DNA of 64,000 bases from Paulinella micropora (lineage: Eukaryota; Cercozoa; Imbricatea; Euglyphida; Paulinellidae): assembly GCA_019918135.1 (NCBI GenBank), contig WBZZ01002348.1, positions 1-64,000 on the forward strand. The letters run 5' to 3'. Position numbers and translations under genes: made by a program. A model generated the notes under the pieces. The model was not told the origin of the DNA. It saw nothing but the letters and a program-made list of their open reading frames with translations, and ran no database searches. Below, piece by piece: positions 1 through 10,439 of this stretch (positions within the stretch are counted from its first letter, which is position 1; every line of letters begins with the position of its first letter).

Positions 1-35
1 CCGACTTTTTACGAGCTATCGTTGGGGGCATTACA
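1..35 (+). repeat. 3' end of the 5' LTR (partial)
   Basis: These 35 bases are identical to 10367-10401 and end in CA. The rest of this LTR lies before the window. Confidence 0.9.
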
Positions 36-822
36 TTTGGAGTCCACATCACTAGGGTGATTTCTTTCTGCTTTGCCACACAGGCAACAGAGTGAATTTT
101 CACTGACCTGTCTCACACGGGGACGTCAGACGAAAACAAATACTCCAACACAGCTCCCTCATAACTCTTTCACAAAACAAATAATTTGATTGGTCTCAAG
201 CAGGTGTCTCGTACCCTCTAGCCCAATCAGTATCTGTGTGCTCACAAGGAGACATCAGATACAAACTCTCTGTCGTTCTTGCTGTTCTCACACAGAGACC
301 AAGAAGAAGGAGGTGGACAGAAGAGTGAAGGAACACACACAAAACACAAACAAGCATAGGGACAGGAGCACAACACTTTACCCTTCTAGTTTGTGCATTT
401 ATCTGCATTATCTCACACATACGTCAGAGTATTTTTGCAAATCTCTGATCGTTTTCTAAAGGTAGGTCTGAGAACCTATCTGACCGACTGTCTACTTCTC
501 AAGGAGAGCTTTTCTAGCTTCTCTATTACTATCTGTGTGTAGGTCCAAGTGCCTCATACTAGATACAATATAGAAAAGAAGGAGGAGAAAGTAATCTGAG
601 TAAGGAGAACAAGAAATCGGAAGAAAGTCTCAAAGACTATTTTTCTCAAACAAAAACAAACATACAAACAGTGTTTCATAGAGGACAGGGAATCTTATCC
701 TACCCTCTCTATTAGTTTCTCTCTTCACTAGTCAATCGACTGAAGGAGGAACAGAACACAAACGAACAAAAACCAAACATAGGAGCTGACACTGTCCTCC
801 TGTTGATCACTACTACGACATC
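36..822 (+). other. gypsy leader with primer-binding-site candidate
   Basis: This is the roughly 790-base untranslated leader between the 5' LTR and the gag start. The stretch from position 38, beginning TGGAGTCCACATC, sits where a tRNA 3' end would prime minus-strand synthesis; I did not assign the tRNA. The rest is rich in CACA and AGGA words, and the short frames in it look like chance. Confidence 0.6.
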
Positions 823-2988
823 ATGTCGACAGAGACCGCCGAAGTGAGTGAATTCTCGGAGGCAGATCAAAGAAGAGAAGAAGAAGAAGCAGGAGGAGGA
901 GGAGGAGGAAGAGGATTGAATGAAGGAGGAGGAGGAGGATTGAATGAAGGAGGAGGAGATGAAGGAGTAGGAGGAGGAGTAGAAGAGGGCTGGGATGATG
1001 AAGGAAGATATGGAGGAGACGAAGATGAAGGAGGATTTGAACAAGAAGAGACGGGAGGAGGAGGAGCATATGGTAATCCCTTACCACCTGCCTACACGGG
1101 AGGAGGAGGACGAAAAATGATCGACTTGATTCATAGTGATGGAGAGGAGATCACAGTGGAGGAACAACAGTGGGTGCAAGACCACTATGACCTCACTAAA
1201 AAAGAGTTTGATAACAAGATGGGGGTAGAGAAGGATACCTATGTGTGGATCCCTCAGGATCAAAGAAGAGAGAAAAGTCGTGCTAAAAAGGATGTCTATA
1301 TCCTATTATCAAACACAGCACAGCTCCTCGGCAAACTGGTCTCTGATCCAGAAGAGAGAAAGAAGATACAGCATATCAAGTTTGGGGACACACACACCCA
1401 CCTTGAATTACTCGATGCTATCTTTGGGGTGTACACTCAAACCCTGATTTGGGAACGTACATACGGCCCACGATGTGAGGGTTACCTCCAGTACACAAAC
1501 CCAAGAGCAACGGCCAGATTCCTCGCGACTGGTCAGGAGGCAGTCGATGTAACAAAAATGAAGACCAATCTGGGTTCGAAAAACTCGAGTGGTATATTTC
1601 ATTTTTTTACAATGGAAATAAAGGCCTTGGAGGAGGGGAAGGCAGAGATGGAAAAAAGCATTAAGGCAGCAGGAGAAACTCATCCTGTGATTGATGAGTT
1701 AGAGAAGACCGACAGAGTTCTGACCAAGATCAGACTGTTGATGGGTGCGTTACTGCACAAGGAGGCATGGAAGAGATGGATTCCTACCAAGGATCACTCT
1801 GTCCTTAAATCACTTAGTAACGCACCACCGGTCGCCAACAAAGCAGGTGTTGACCAATATGTGGAGAAATATAATTTTCTCAGATCTGCTTCTGAATTGG
1901 TGGCCTTTATCACTCATGCTCAAAAGCTGGTGATATCTGAGAAGAAGAAGGCGAAAGAGAATGAGGAGTTCGAGAAGACGATGAGACTGGAAAGAATGAA
2001 AGCAAAAGTGAGTGGTGCAAAGACACACCCTCCGACATATTTGACCCCACCAGCTCCTGCCCCACCAGCCCCTGCACCCTCGGGCTCAACTACGGTGGTG
2101 GTCACAAACACGGAGAAGAAGGACAGACAGAACATCATAAATGCCTTCAAGGGGAAGAAAGGAGGAGTGGCAAGTCTCATGCTATATGCCAAGACGAGCT
2201 CAGACAAAGACTCTGATGCTTCGCTTTTGAGCAAGCTCAAAGAGATCAATGCCTGCATGAAGGCTTTTCCTTGCGACGAAACGCAGGAATACGAGGCCCT
2301 TGTTACTGTTTTTGACCAATCTCTAGTCTCGGAGGGATTTGATCTGACACAGTACAAGTTTTTGAGAAAGAAGGAGGAGATTAAGAGAAACAATGCAACA
2401 GGCCTAGACGCTCAGTGTGAACTGGCGGTGGCCACACTCATTTCATATTTTCAATCTCATGGATACCAGCATCTCTGCACTGGTACTCTCATAGGATTTG
2501 AAATCTTTGAGACAGTGGCGATGAGTTTGAGGAGTGCTGTTGGCTTGGCGGCGACCCTTACGGAGGTAGTTTCCTCCTATGGGCTATTCTATGGCCGCAA
2601 GTCGATCATCCTCTATTTCTTTTCGGCGTTACACACAGTTAACCCGAGTAAGCTTACTCAGCTCATACAACAATGCTCGACGTTTAGCTCAGTGAAGTCC
2701 AAGAACTTCCTCGAGACACACGTGTTCGAAAATACGGTTCAAAGCGTTGCTCCGTCAGCACTGTTTCAAGAAGTGATGAGTGCATGCTCAAACATGGACT
2801 CGCTCACGGAGGCACATACGGCACAGGCAGGCGGTGTACCTGTTGGCGCACAAGCCACGTACACAAACAGAGTTGCCGGTTGGAAGAGACAGAGAGAGCC
2901 AGACCTGAAGACCGCATGTTGGAGGTGGTTCGCGGGCTTGCAGTGTAAGGCACAGATGGAGAACAGAGACTGCTCTTTTCAATCATGA
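823..2988 (+). CDS. gag: Gag polyprotein, gypsy element
   Basis: This 721-residue frame is the first after the leader and takes the Gag place. Its N-terminus (about residues 15-95) is low-complexity, built from Glu and Gly with repeated GGGGG and LNEGGG words and encoded by an almost pure purine tract. A charged helical region follows, then a Pro/Ala-rich linker near residues 405-425 and a second globular region that should hold the capsid domain, although I cannot assign it by motif. The last residues carry a cysteine cluster spaced CX8CX8C, like a CCCH-type zinc knuckle rather than the usual CCHC. The role, forming the particle and binding genomic RNA, is inferred from position. The ATG at 823 is the first good start after the leader. 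Confidence 0.75.
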   Translation: MSTETAEVSEFSEADQRREEEEAGGGGGGRGLNEGGGGGLNEGGGDEGVGGGVEEGWDDEGRYGGDEDEGGFEQEETGGGGAYGNPLPPAYTGGGGRKMIDLIHSDGEEITVEEQQWVQDHYDLTKKEFDNKMGVEKDTYVWIPQDQRREKSRAKKDVYILLSNTAQLLGKLVSDPEERKKIQHIKFGDTHTHLELLDAIFGVYTQTLIWERTYGPRCEGYLQYTNPRATARFLATGQEAVDVTKMKTNLGSKNSSGIFHFFTMEIKALEEGKAEMEKSIKAAGETHPVIDELEKTDRVLTKIRLLMGALLHKEAWKRWIPTKDHSVLKSLSNAPPVANKAGVDQYVEKYNFLRSASELVAFITHAQKLVISEKKKAKENEEFEKTMRLERMKAKVSGAKTHPPTYLTPPAPAPPAPAPSGSTTVVVTNTEKKDRQNIINAFKGKKGGVASLMLYAKTSSDKDSDASLLSKLKEINACMKAFPCDETQEYEALVTVFDQSLVSEGFDLTQYKFLRKKEEIKRNNATGLDAQCELAVATLISYFQSHGYQHLCTGTLIGFEIFETVAMSLRSAVGLAATLTEVVSSYGLFYGRKSIILYFFSALHTVNPSKLTQLIQQCSTFSSVKSKNFLETHVFENTVQSVAPSALFQEVMSACSNMDSLTEAHTAQAGGVPVGAQATYTNRVAGWKRQREPDLKTACWRWFAGLQCKAQMENRDCSFQS

Positions 2989-3058
2989 TAGGCAGAACCC
3001 AACAGCAAGGGCAAATTTTCTGAGCAGGACGGAAGGCAAGGAACCGGGCCTTTTCAAT

Positions 3059-3511
3059 ATGCTTCAGATTGCCGCTGTGAACGAAGGTTGGTATGCCAAT
3101 ATGTGTGATGATGAGGAGTTACGAGAGGCAATCATTACCTACATGAAGAGGATGAAGGAGAAGAAGGAGGAAAGGGAGAGACAAAAGAACTTAAAGGCCT
3201 CTCAAAGAGGACGAGAAGGAGGAGCAGGAGCAGGAGGACGAGGAGGAGGAGGAGGAGGACGAGGAACATGGAGAGGAGCCTCGAGGTGGCAGGGAACCCC
3301 TCAGAGAGGAAGAGGAGGAGGTCGGGGATATACCCCTTATGGAGGGAGAGCTGTTCGAGCTCCAGCCCCCCCACCCAGAGGAGGAGGAGGCTCGTGGGCA
3401 AGCTCCAACCCAAATTTCGGTCGAGCTCAGGCCTGCAACACTGCCTCGGAGACCGATACGTCATCCTACCCGGACACTACTCAAGGTAATCGTTTCGAGG
3501 TGGTGGAATGA
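3059..3511 (+). CDS. Gag C-terminal region, RGG-rich
   Basis: This 150-residue frame lies between the main gag frame and pol. The first 50 residues are charged and helical. The remainder is an RGG-box region of repeated RGG, GGRGG and PPRGGGG words with few hydrophobic residues. RGG boxes bind RNA, so a nucleocapsid-like job is plausible. The ATG at 3059 may not be a real start, since in this family the region could be expressed together with Gag or Pol. It is encoded by another strongly purine-rich tract. Confidence 0.55.
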   Translation: MLQIAAVNEGWYANMCDDEELREAIITYMKRMKEKKEERERQKNLKASQRGREGGAGAGGRGGGGGGRGTWRGASRWQGTPQRGRGGGRGYTPYGGRAVRAPAPPPRGGGGSWASSNPNFGRAQACNTASETDTSSYPDTTQGNRFEVVE

Positions 3512-3544
3512 CTGGAGGGGGAAGAAGAGAGGAAGGAGAAGACT

Positions 3545-6500
3545 GTGAAGTTTAACCCTAAAGTCACAGTGCTTTCTAATGCTGTTGTGCAGACTGGGCC
3601 AACGCTTCCTCTATGTGAAAACAAAGATGTGGGTACACAGAGACTGCAGCCCCAAGGTAGTCTCATACCCGTTCATACAGCACGGTTACCAATGATAACT
3701 GATGCAAATAGAAAGGCGAGACTTGCGATGGAGGCGAGGAGGCCAATGGCAGACGTATCGCCTCGGCCAAGCAAACAACCACGAACAGACTCAATGTCTA
3801 CGGTCGCGGCGGGTGGCGAGCAAAAAGACAATGTGTGTACTCAAGTACCACAAGACAATGTCGCTCAAATAGTAAACGCACCAGTACCGCAGAATAATAA
3901 AAATGTTAATGAGGTGAAGCAGGAGGAGAAGAAGGAGGAGTTGAAAAACTTAGAGACAAGACTCCAAAATTTGGAACGTAAAGTTCTTGTTCTCGCAGCC
4001 AATATACACAGGCCCGATGCTCTGTGTTATACGGAACTTTATTGTGAAACATTGAAGACAATATTAAAAGTTGGTAATGATACGATGGCGAATATTAATA
4101 TTGTCGGCAGGAAGTTTTTTAATCGATACCGGGACTGGGTGGACGGAAATATGAAAAATTCAACGGGCACTCTCAAAGGAGTGAGCAGCCGGACGGATAT
4201 CACGGGAATCATCACACTGACCTTTAAATTGAAATCCGCACGAGTATACCGTATGGACCTCTATGTCGTCCCCGGTTACCACGGGTCAATATTACTATCG
4301 TATGACCAATTGGCTACGATGGGGGCTGTGATTGATTGCGCCGCACGGCGAGTGATATATGGAGTAAAAAGAGGAGAAGAGAACGATATTGATCCCTTCA
4401 ACGCTACTGACTCTTATGAGGCTTATGAGCTGAGTCTAGCGACGGATCACAAAAAGATGGCTATCGCACATGAGGCACTTGAGGTGTACGTTCACCCCCA
4501 TGTCGTAAGACCGGATGAACTGTCCTGGACCGACAATTGGGAATCCCAAGTGTGCACTGTCACAGTTCCGACATGCCATTGGGACAAAAAGTCTATTGAT
4601 GACTTAATCGAGAAGCGAAAGGAGGAGATTATATGTGTCGCACAAAGAAGCCCGTCGTTGGCGAGATTCGCGGAAGGAGTAGGAACAGATGTCCATATTA
4701 CTAACGGATACTGTTTCCATGCGAAAGTAGGAGAAGAAAAAAGGGAGGCGTTTGTACCAAGGAGAACGGGGCGAATCCCGGATACTCCACCAGAAACTAT
4801 TAAAAGTTTTATTACTGATTTCTGGGGTGACGAGCCCACGTGGCCGCGTTCACTGTCTGAAGTGAAGAAATGCTTACGGACTTTATTCGAAAATAATAAG
4901 CCGTATACTATTATCCTGCCATATAATGAGAAGGCGATATGGGCGCAGGAAATAAGGGACCGGCTTATTGATCATCCTATACCGGTACCCTCTCGCAAGC
5001 AACAGCTAGTGGTGGCTTGTCGTATGGGAACTCGTGAGCAGAGCAGTGCATACAAGCGGAAGCTCAGAGACCTCGACAAGTTGAAATTGATACCGCAAGC
5101 ATTCACATGCTTTGATGGTTTTTACACCCGTAAAGCTCCTTTGCAATACGCGAGACTCATGGACATGCTGGTGGAGCTCGGTAACGATGATGAGCCGGAC
5201 ACGGTCACGTATGAAAAGACGGGCCTAGATGATGTCTCGGAAGAGGACTTAGGCTTGGAGGAGGACAGAGAACCCCTCAAGCAGACTAAGAAGATGTCTG
5301 ATGAAGATTTTCAAGAGGCGGCGCGGAAAATATTAGAAGAAGGAGTAGGCACGGAGAAGGAGAAGGAGCTTTTAAAAGCCAAATTAGAGGCGAACAAGGA
5401 AATTTTTGACCCTCCATATGCAGGTGGTGTCAAGCCTGAAGATTTCACAGCGGTTATTTACAAAATACCGGGTGCGGAGCCGTCACCGGCACCACGAAGG
5501 GCGAATTTGAGTACACATGAGGCAAAGATAGCGGAGGAGCTAGCAAGACAGCTGCTCAATGAGGACTTTATTGAGAGATCAACATCCTCAATAGTCTCAC
5601 AACCGAGAATAGTGCCGAAGCCAGGAGGAGAATGGCGCATGACAGTTAACTATGCTCGTGGTAACAAGGTGCTGGAGGAAGAGAGAAATCCTCTCCCGAC
5701 ATTAGAAGAAGGAAGGAGAGTACTGCGGAATGCAAAATTCTATTCGGTCATTGACCTTAAGAATGGCTTCTGGCAGATACCACTGGAGGAAAAGTCCAGA
5801 TGGCTGACGGCGTTTGTGGTGGGTATGGAAATATACCAATGGAAAGTGCTTCCGATGGGCCTCAAGCAAGCCCCAGGACTTTTCCAGAAGGCGATGCAGA
5901 AGATGTTGAGCAGTCAGTACGATGATTTGTCTGACGGTGGCTTTATGAGAAGGCGGGGACAGAAGGCGGGAGAATATGCATTTTGCTATATCGATGACAT
6001 TATCGTATACTCTAACACAATGGAGGAGCATATCGATCATTTGTCCGATATATTCAGGCGCATCGGAGCTTTTGGCCTGAAGTGCAATCTAAAGAAGTGT
6101 CAACTTGCCAAGACGAGTGTGACATACTTAGGGTACGAGATCTCCCATAATCGAGTCTCGATATCCAAAGAGAAGAGGGAGGAGATTATGAATCGACCGA
6201 TACCGAAGAACCGCACTGAATTGCACTCATTCCTTGCGATGGCGCAATACTATAGCCAGTTTATACCCGATTGGGGTGCAACACGGGCTAAAGTGGAGAA
6301 AATGATAGATTTTGGAGACTTTGAGAAGTGGGACGAAGAGGCTTTGCAAGCGTTTCATGCGCTCAAAGATCTCATTTACAAAGACCCGAAAGACGGAGGA
6401 CTGGTGTTAACGATGCCCGACTTTACGAAACAATTCGTAGTCGATACAGACGCATCTAAGTTTGCGATTGGGGCTGTATTACAACAAGAGGATGAGGAGA

Positions 6501-9322
6501 AGAAATTACGCCCAATCATGTTTATTAGTAGGAAGTTGTGTGCGGTGGAGAGAAACTATTGCACAAGGCAAAGAGAGGCGTTGGCGGTAGTATGGGCCCT
6601 CAAGAGGCTCAGAGAGTATTTGTGGGGAGGACCTCAATTTACTGTCAGAACTGATCATCATAACCTGTTATGGTTGATGAATCATGAACAGACGGGACGG
6701 CTGGCGCGGTGGCAAGCGTTCTTGTCTTGTTTCGATTTTACAATGGTCCATCTACCGGGAAAGCGAAATGTGGTCGCTGATAGCCTCTCTAGGCTAGAGT
6801 TTAACTCAGAAGTATCGGCGTTGGTGTCCACGGTGGAGATGGAAGACTTGTCCACTGACAAGGTGTATGAGGTCAGCCACATTGAGGCGATGGAGATGGC
6901 GAGTGGAGTCCGATATGACCGCACAGGTCTACGGTACAGTCCACAAGGCCCGGATCACGGGATATGTTGTGAGCTACATACCCAGGAGGACGCTGAGTGG
7001 TCCTATGAGGTATATGAGAATGCGAAGGCGAACATAAGAGAGGAAGAGGAGACGCAGGAAGTTTATGCGGAGCCTCCTCAAGAGCGGAGAAGTGACCTAG
7101 ACGATGACCCGGAAAGAATCGGGGTACGGCTAGAAGATGGTACTATCCATATAGCCTCGCCTACCGCATGGAGGCAACAACAGGCTCAAGATCCGGAGTT
7201 TAAAGAACTGATACAGTTATATCAGAACCCGGATGAGCTACGTATGACGAAAGCGATCAAAGATCAGATGAAGGAGATGGGATGGAGAGATGGTCTACTG
7301 TGGTACAAGGGCCTTCACGGTCGCTATGCGTCACAGCCGGACAAATGGACCCTTTGGGTACCGGAGAGTCTGAGACGATTTATATTTGTCGCAGCCCACA
7401 ATTGCCCACTTTTGGCGCATCCGGGTCGACAACGAACTCATATGTTCGTAGCGAGGCGATTCTGGTGGAAGAAGATGAAGGAGGAGATAGATCAGGCGGT
7501 GGATGCATGCATCCCGTGCAAGATAAACAAAACACCACTGAAGGCAAATTTCGGCCTGATTGGCGAATTTCCTCTTCATGCGGGGATGTTTGAGTTTATA
7601 CACATTGATCATGTGGGACCTTTCCCAGAATCGAAGGATGGTTACAAATACCTCCTTACGGCTATTGACAGAGCCACCAACTATGTGTGGATCATCCCTG
7701 TCAAAGACGTTACCGGCAAGACGACGGCCGAGGCGCTGATCGATAGGATCATCTCACAGATCGGAGTACCAAGAAAGATATGTTCTGATCGAGGCTCGGA
7801 CTTTAATAACGAGGTCATCGACAAACTATCTAAGTATTACGGGATGAAATGGCAATATGTTACTGCCTATAACCCGCGAGCAAATGGGAAAATCGAGCGG
7901 GTACACAGACCCCTCAAAGCCTCGCTAAAGATGTATTGCACAAAGAAGGAGAATCAAAGAGCATGGGTCGAGGCAGCACCATCATTTGCGTTTGCAACGA
8001 ACTGTCTACCCTCTACGGCGTTAGGAGGCTCGAAGAGCTCAATCTCGCCATATCAGTTAGTATATGGGCGTGAGCCTGATATCCCGACTTCGCTCCTTCA
8101 CCCAAAAGACACTTGGGCGGATGCGGATGAGTTGTTTGGGATGAGACTTAGAGTGAAGATGGAGGCGGAACAAATAGTCAGGGCGCATAGAGAGGCGGAG
8201 CGCCGAAAGACTGATGCTGAAGGGGTGCGACAAGCGCACTTGGATCAGATCAAGTTCCAGGTCGGGGATATTGTACTATTGTACCATCCTCAAGTCCCGA
8301 AGGGAGTCAGCTCTAAGCTGTTCACTCACTGGAAAGGACCTTATCAGATTATGGAACAGACGGGACCTCTGAATTACAAGATCAGGGGTAGAGGGCAGGT
8401 GCAAATCGTGAATGTAAGAAGGCTGATTAAGTATGATCCCTTCTTACTGGAAGATGAATCCGTTGAGGAGGCGTTAAAACGGATGAAGGATGGTTTCAAA
8501 GAGGTGCCGCCCATCCACAAGGAGGCTGGCATAGACCAAGACGATGCTTATCGGGCACCGATAGCTGAGAAGGAGGAGAGTGAGGTGGACAGCAAGGAGA
8601 AGACTGACCGCATAAGCGCGGTGGGGACTCAGTCCAAGTCTCCGCGAGAGCATAGCGGAAAGAAGGAGAAGATCACAGAGGCGCAGCTAAGGAGAGCGCG
8701 GAATGATCTTATCAACGACCAACCGAGGAAGGCGATGAGGTCGATGAGATCAAAGGACGTCCACCAGGAGGAGGAGGGGACGGACACTGACCCAAACGCG
8801 GGCAACGTTGAGATTGTCCATGAGCGATGGAAGGAAGGCGATGCGATAGCAACCATCGCATGGGTGAAAAATGTTTTCTATCTGATGAGACCAGCGGAAC
8901 AACATGTCGCTGATGACACTCTCTCAGACTCATACTTGATGCGGGTCGTGGCGGTCCCACGACAGATGCGTGTCACACGGACACTCAAAATATCATCAGC
9001 CGCAAAGATAGTACAACCGATACTCCAATTCTGGAGAAGTATGGACCCGGTTGAGGTTCCAAAGGCAAGACATTATCTGCCAGTATATAAAGACGCAAAA
9101 AGTCTCGAGACATGGGATGATACAATTACTCCCAGAGACAAGGATTACACTGCGTGGACCATTCAGACACTGCCAAGAGGAGTGCTTGATGTCCCTTTTG
9201 AATTATCGTTGGGCGGAATCCCTAATAAGATCTGGGACATTCTCGAACAGTCAAAGTTCGATCTGACTTTTGTTGGTGGTCCTCCACCAGGCAAAGAAAT
9301 CCGCGCCAGACGACGAAGGTAG
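3545..9322 (+). CDS. pol: Pol polyprotein (protease-like, RT, RNase H, integrase), gypsy
   Basis: This 1925-residue open frame has Ty3/gypsy domain order. A retropepsin-like region lies near residues 180-275. RT follows at about 640-900 with FYSVIDLKNGFWQIPL and the YIDD catalytic motif near 815. RNase H has VDTDASKFAIGAVLQQ near 965 and TDHHNLLWL further on. Integrase has an H2C2 zinc-binding region (about 1285-1330), then the D,D,E core with HIDHVGPF near 1353, SDRGSDFN near 1415 and GKIERVH near 1449. A GPY/F-type module (HWKGPYQIM) lies near 1595. About 330 residues follow, charged first and then a compact conserved C-terminal module (about 1760-1925). That module is also present in the inverted copy at 11656-12150. 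RT placed before integrase excludes copia. The annotated ATG may not be the natural start, since Pol in this family is often made as a Gag-Pol fusion by frameshifting or read-through. Confidence 0.92.
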   Translation: MKFNPKVTVLSNAVVQTGPTLPLCENKDVGTQRLQPQGSLIPVHTARLPMITDANRKARLAMEARRPMADVSPRPSKQPRTDSMSTVAAGGEQKDNVCTQVPQDNVAQIVNAPVPQNNKNVNEVKQEEKKEELKNLETRLQNLERKVLVLAANIHRPDALCYTELYCETLKTILKVGNDTMANINIVGRKFFNRYRDWVDGNMKNSTGTLKGVSSRTDITGIITLTFKLKSARVYRMDLYVVPGYHGSILLSYDQLATMGAVIDCAARRVIYGVKRGEENDIDPFNATDSYEAYELSLATDHKKMAIAHEALEVYVHPHVVRPDELSWTDNWESQVCTVTVPTCHWDKKSIDDLIEKRKEEIICVAQRSPSLARFAEGVGTDVHITNGYCFHAKVGEEKREAFVPRRTGRIPDTPPETIKSFITDFWGDEPTWPRSLSEVKKCLRTLFENNKPYTIILPYNEKAIWAQEIRDRLIDHPIPVPSRKQQLVVACRMGTREQSSAYKRKLRDLDKLKLIPQAFTCFDGFYTRKAPLQYARLMDMLVELGNDDEPDTVTYEKTGLDDVSEEDLGLEEDREPLKQTKKMSDEDFQEAARKILEEGVGTEKEKELLKAKLEANKEIFDPPYAGGVKPEDFTAVIYKIPGAEPSPAPRRANLSTHEAKIAEELARQLLNEDFIERSTSSIVSQPRIVPKPGGEWRMTVNYARGNKVLEEERNPLPTLEEGRRVLRNAKFYSVIDLKNGFWQIPLEEKSRWLTAFVVGMEIYQWKVLPMGLKQAPGLFQKAMQKMLSSQYDDLSDGGFMRRRGQKAGEYAFCYIDDIIVYSNTMEEHIDHLSDIFRRIGAFGLKCNLKKCQLAKTSVTYLGYEISHNRVSISKEKREEIMNRPIPKNRTELHSFLAMAQYYSQFIPDWGATRAKVEKMIDFGDFEKWDEEALQAFHALKDLIYKDPKDGGLVLTMPDFTKQFVVDTDASKFAIGAVLQQEDEEKKLRPIMFISRKLCAVERNYCTRQREALAVVWALKRLREYLWGGPQFTVRTDHHNLLWLMNHEQTGRLARWQAFLSCFDFTMVHLPGKRNVVADSLSRLEFNSEVSALVSTVEMEDLSTDKVYEVSHIEAMEMASGVRYDRTGLRYSPQGPDHGICCELHTQEDAEWSYEVYENAKANIREEEETQEVYAEPPQERRSDLDDDPERIGVRLEDGTIHIASPTAWRQQQAQDPEFKELIQLYQNPDELRMTKAIKDQMKEMGWRDGLLWYKGLHGRYASQPDKWTLWVPESLRRFIFVAAHNCPLLAHPGRQRTHMFVARRFWWKKMKEEIDQAVDACIPCKINKTPLKANFGLIGEFPLHAGMFEFIHIDHVGPFPESKDGYKYLLTAIDRATNYVWIIPVKDVTGKTTAEALIDRIISQIGVPRKICSDRGSDFNNEVIDKLSKYYGMKWQYVTAYNPRANGKIERVHRPLKASLKMYCTKKENQRAWVEAAPSFAFATNCLPSTALGGSKSSISPYQLVYGREPDIPTSLLHPKDTWADADELFGMRLRVKMEAEQIVRAHREAERRKTDAEGVRQAHLDQIKFQVGDIVLLYHPQVPKGVSSKLFTHWKGPYQIMEQTGPLNYKIRGRGQVQIVNVRRLIKYDPFLLEDESVEEALKRMKDGFKEVPPIHKEAGIDQDDAYRAPIAEKEESEVDSKEKTDRISAVGTQSKSPREHSGKKEKITEAQLRRARNDLINDQPRKAMRSMRSKDVHQEEEGTDTDPNAGNVEIVHERWKEGDAIATIAWVKNVFYLMRPAEQHVADDTLSDSYLMRVVAVPRQMRVTRTLKISSAAKIVQPILQFWRSMDPVEVPKARHYLPVYKDAKSLETWDDTITPRDKDYTAWTIQTLPRGVLDVPFELSLGGIPNKIWDILEQSKFDLTFVGGPPPGKEIRARRRR

Positions 9323-9869
9323 TGACAAAGAAACTATTTTTCTTTATGCGTCTCAAATAAACTGATTGATTGCCCACGGCGTATCATGATTTGATCATGC
9401 ATCATCAGTTATCAATATGAATATTAAAAAGACTCAGTGATATAACTTGGCATTTGATCGCAACATACGAGTGCGAAAGGTCGATCGACGATGATACTAC
9501 ACCGTATACGGGGATCGCTAGTGTATTGAGCGATGGTGTTCCCGGGTATGACCCTTTCCAAGTCCTGGGATGATGTTCTCGAAAATGAAATGTTCTCTGA
9601 AACTTTCATTAAATTATTTTTTACGATAGATTATATGCTGTCGTACCTGAGCACGGTCAATCTCTACTTGTGTCGGTATATCGCAGGGTCGGGTACATAC
9701 ACCTCGACTTCGGATATAGCTATTAGGACTGGCCCCCTAATACTATATCATAGGATATCCGCCTTATACAAGGGTATGTCATTAAAAAAGACAATGTACT
9801 TACGATCTCCCTGTGAATAATAATAATAATAATGATAATGATAAGAAGAAGAAGGAGATCAGAGGGGGA
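9323..9869 (+). other. gypsy 3' untranslated region and polypurine tract
   Basis: This non-coding stretch lies between the pol stop and the inferred LTR start. It ends in an AAT/GAT microsatellite (about 9817-9845) followed by an A/G tract (about 9842-9868), the expected place of the polypurine tract. Part of it (about 9660-9800) is recognisably related, in inverted orientation, to 11090-11220 of the neighbouring element. Confidence 0.5.
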
Positions 9870-10401
9870 ATCGTACTACAGCACAACGTTGCTTGTATTT
9901 TTTTATTAATTGTACGTTTGTTCTTGACATACTGCCGAAAAAAAAAAAAAGAAAAAAAAAGAAATTGAGGGGAAGGAGTTCAAAATTTACAAGAAAGGCT
10001 AGAGAATCCGCTTTGACGTGCCGTATGAGGATATATTTATCGTCTTTTAGCGTCTATCCGTGGGTCGATGCGCTGTGTGGCATGACTCCATAGCGCATAC
10101 TATTTGCAGAAAGAAATCAGAAGGTGTATGACGAAAATGCTATTTCCGTCATAAAATCGGGAGGGGGTACTGTAGGCATCATCCCCCGGATAGCCGGTAA
10201 AAAGTACCTTTTCCTGGTGACAGGTGCACCAGCTTGTTTTCAGTATTATTTGTCCGGATTGGATGCCATTTTATTCCTGGTCTGTTGCCGTTTTCCTTTT
10301 TGGCTTCACTGAGCTAATACAACGAGACATCATTCTCATTCTTGAGGACTGTGTTTGGTTGTATTACCGACTTTTTACGAGCTATCGTTGGGGGCATTAC
10401 A
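9870..10401 (+). repeat. 3' LTR of the + strand gypsy element
   Basis: The right end is fixed by the 35-base match to 1-35. The left end is inferred from the polypurine tract. The block contains an A-rich stretch near 9940-9965. Its last 100 bases resemble the reverse complement of about 10445-10545, the LTR of the inverted neighbour. Confidence 0.6.
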
Positions 10402-10439
10402 GATCAGCCTAGTTACTAAGTAGCTCAATGGAACTTGAG

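Larger units (their letters stand above)
1..10401 (+). mobile_element. Ty3/gypsy LTR retrotransposon, 5' LTR cut by window edge
   Basis: The last 35 bases of the 5' LTR (1-35) are repeated exactly at 10367-10401, the end of the 3' LTR, so the element spans the first 10.4 kb. Both LTR ends finish in CA. A primer-binding-site candidate beginning TGG lies two bases after the 5' LTR. A purine-rich tract (about 9842-9868) is a candidate polypurine tract, which would place the 3' LTR at about 9870-10401; this start is a guess because the 5' LTR is mostly outside the window. The internal order gag, protease-like, RT, RNase H, integrase is that of Ty3/gypsy. The pol frame is open over its whole length; the element is near whole with at most one or two breaks. 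The identical visible LTR ends fit a young insertion, though 35 bases is little evidence. Confidence 0.9.

Noticed and set aside
190-459. Short frames on both strands in the gypsy leader
   Set aside because: Low-complexity, inside the expected untranslated leader, with no family resemblance.
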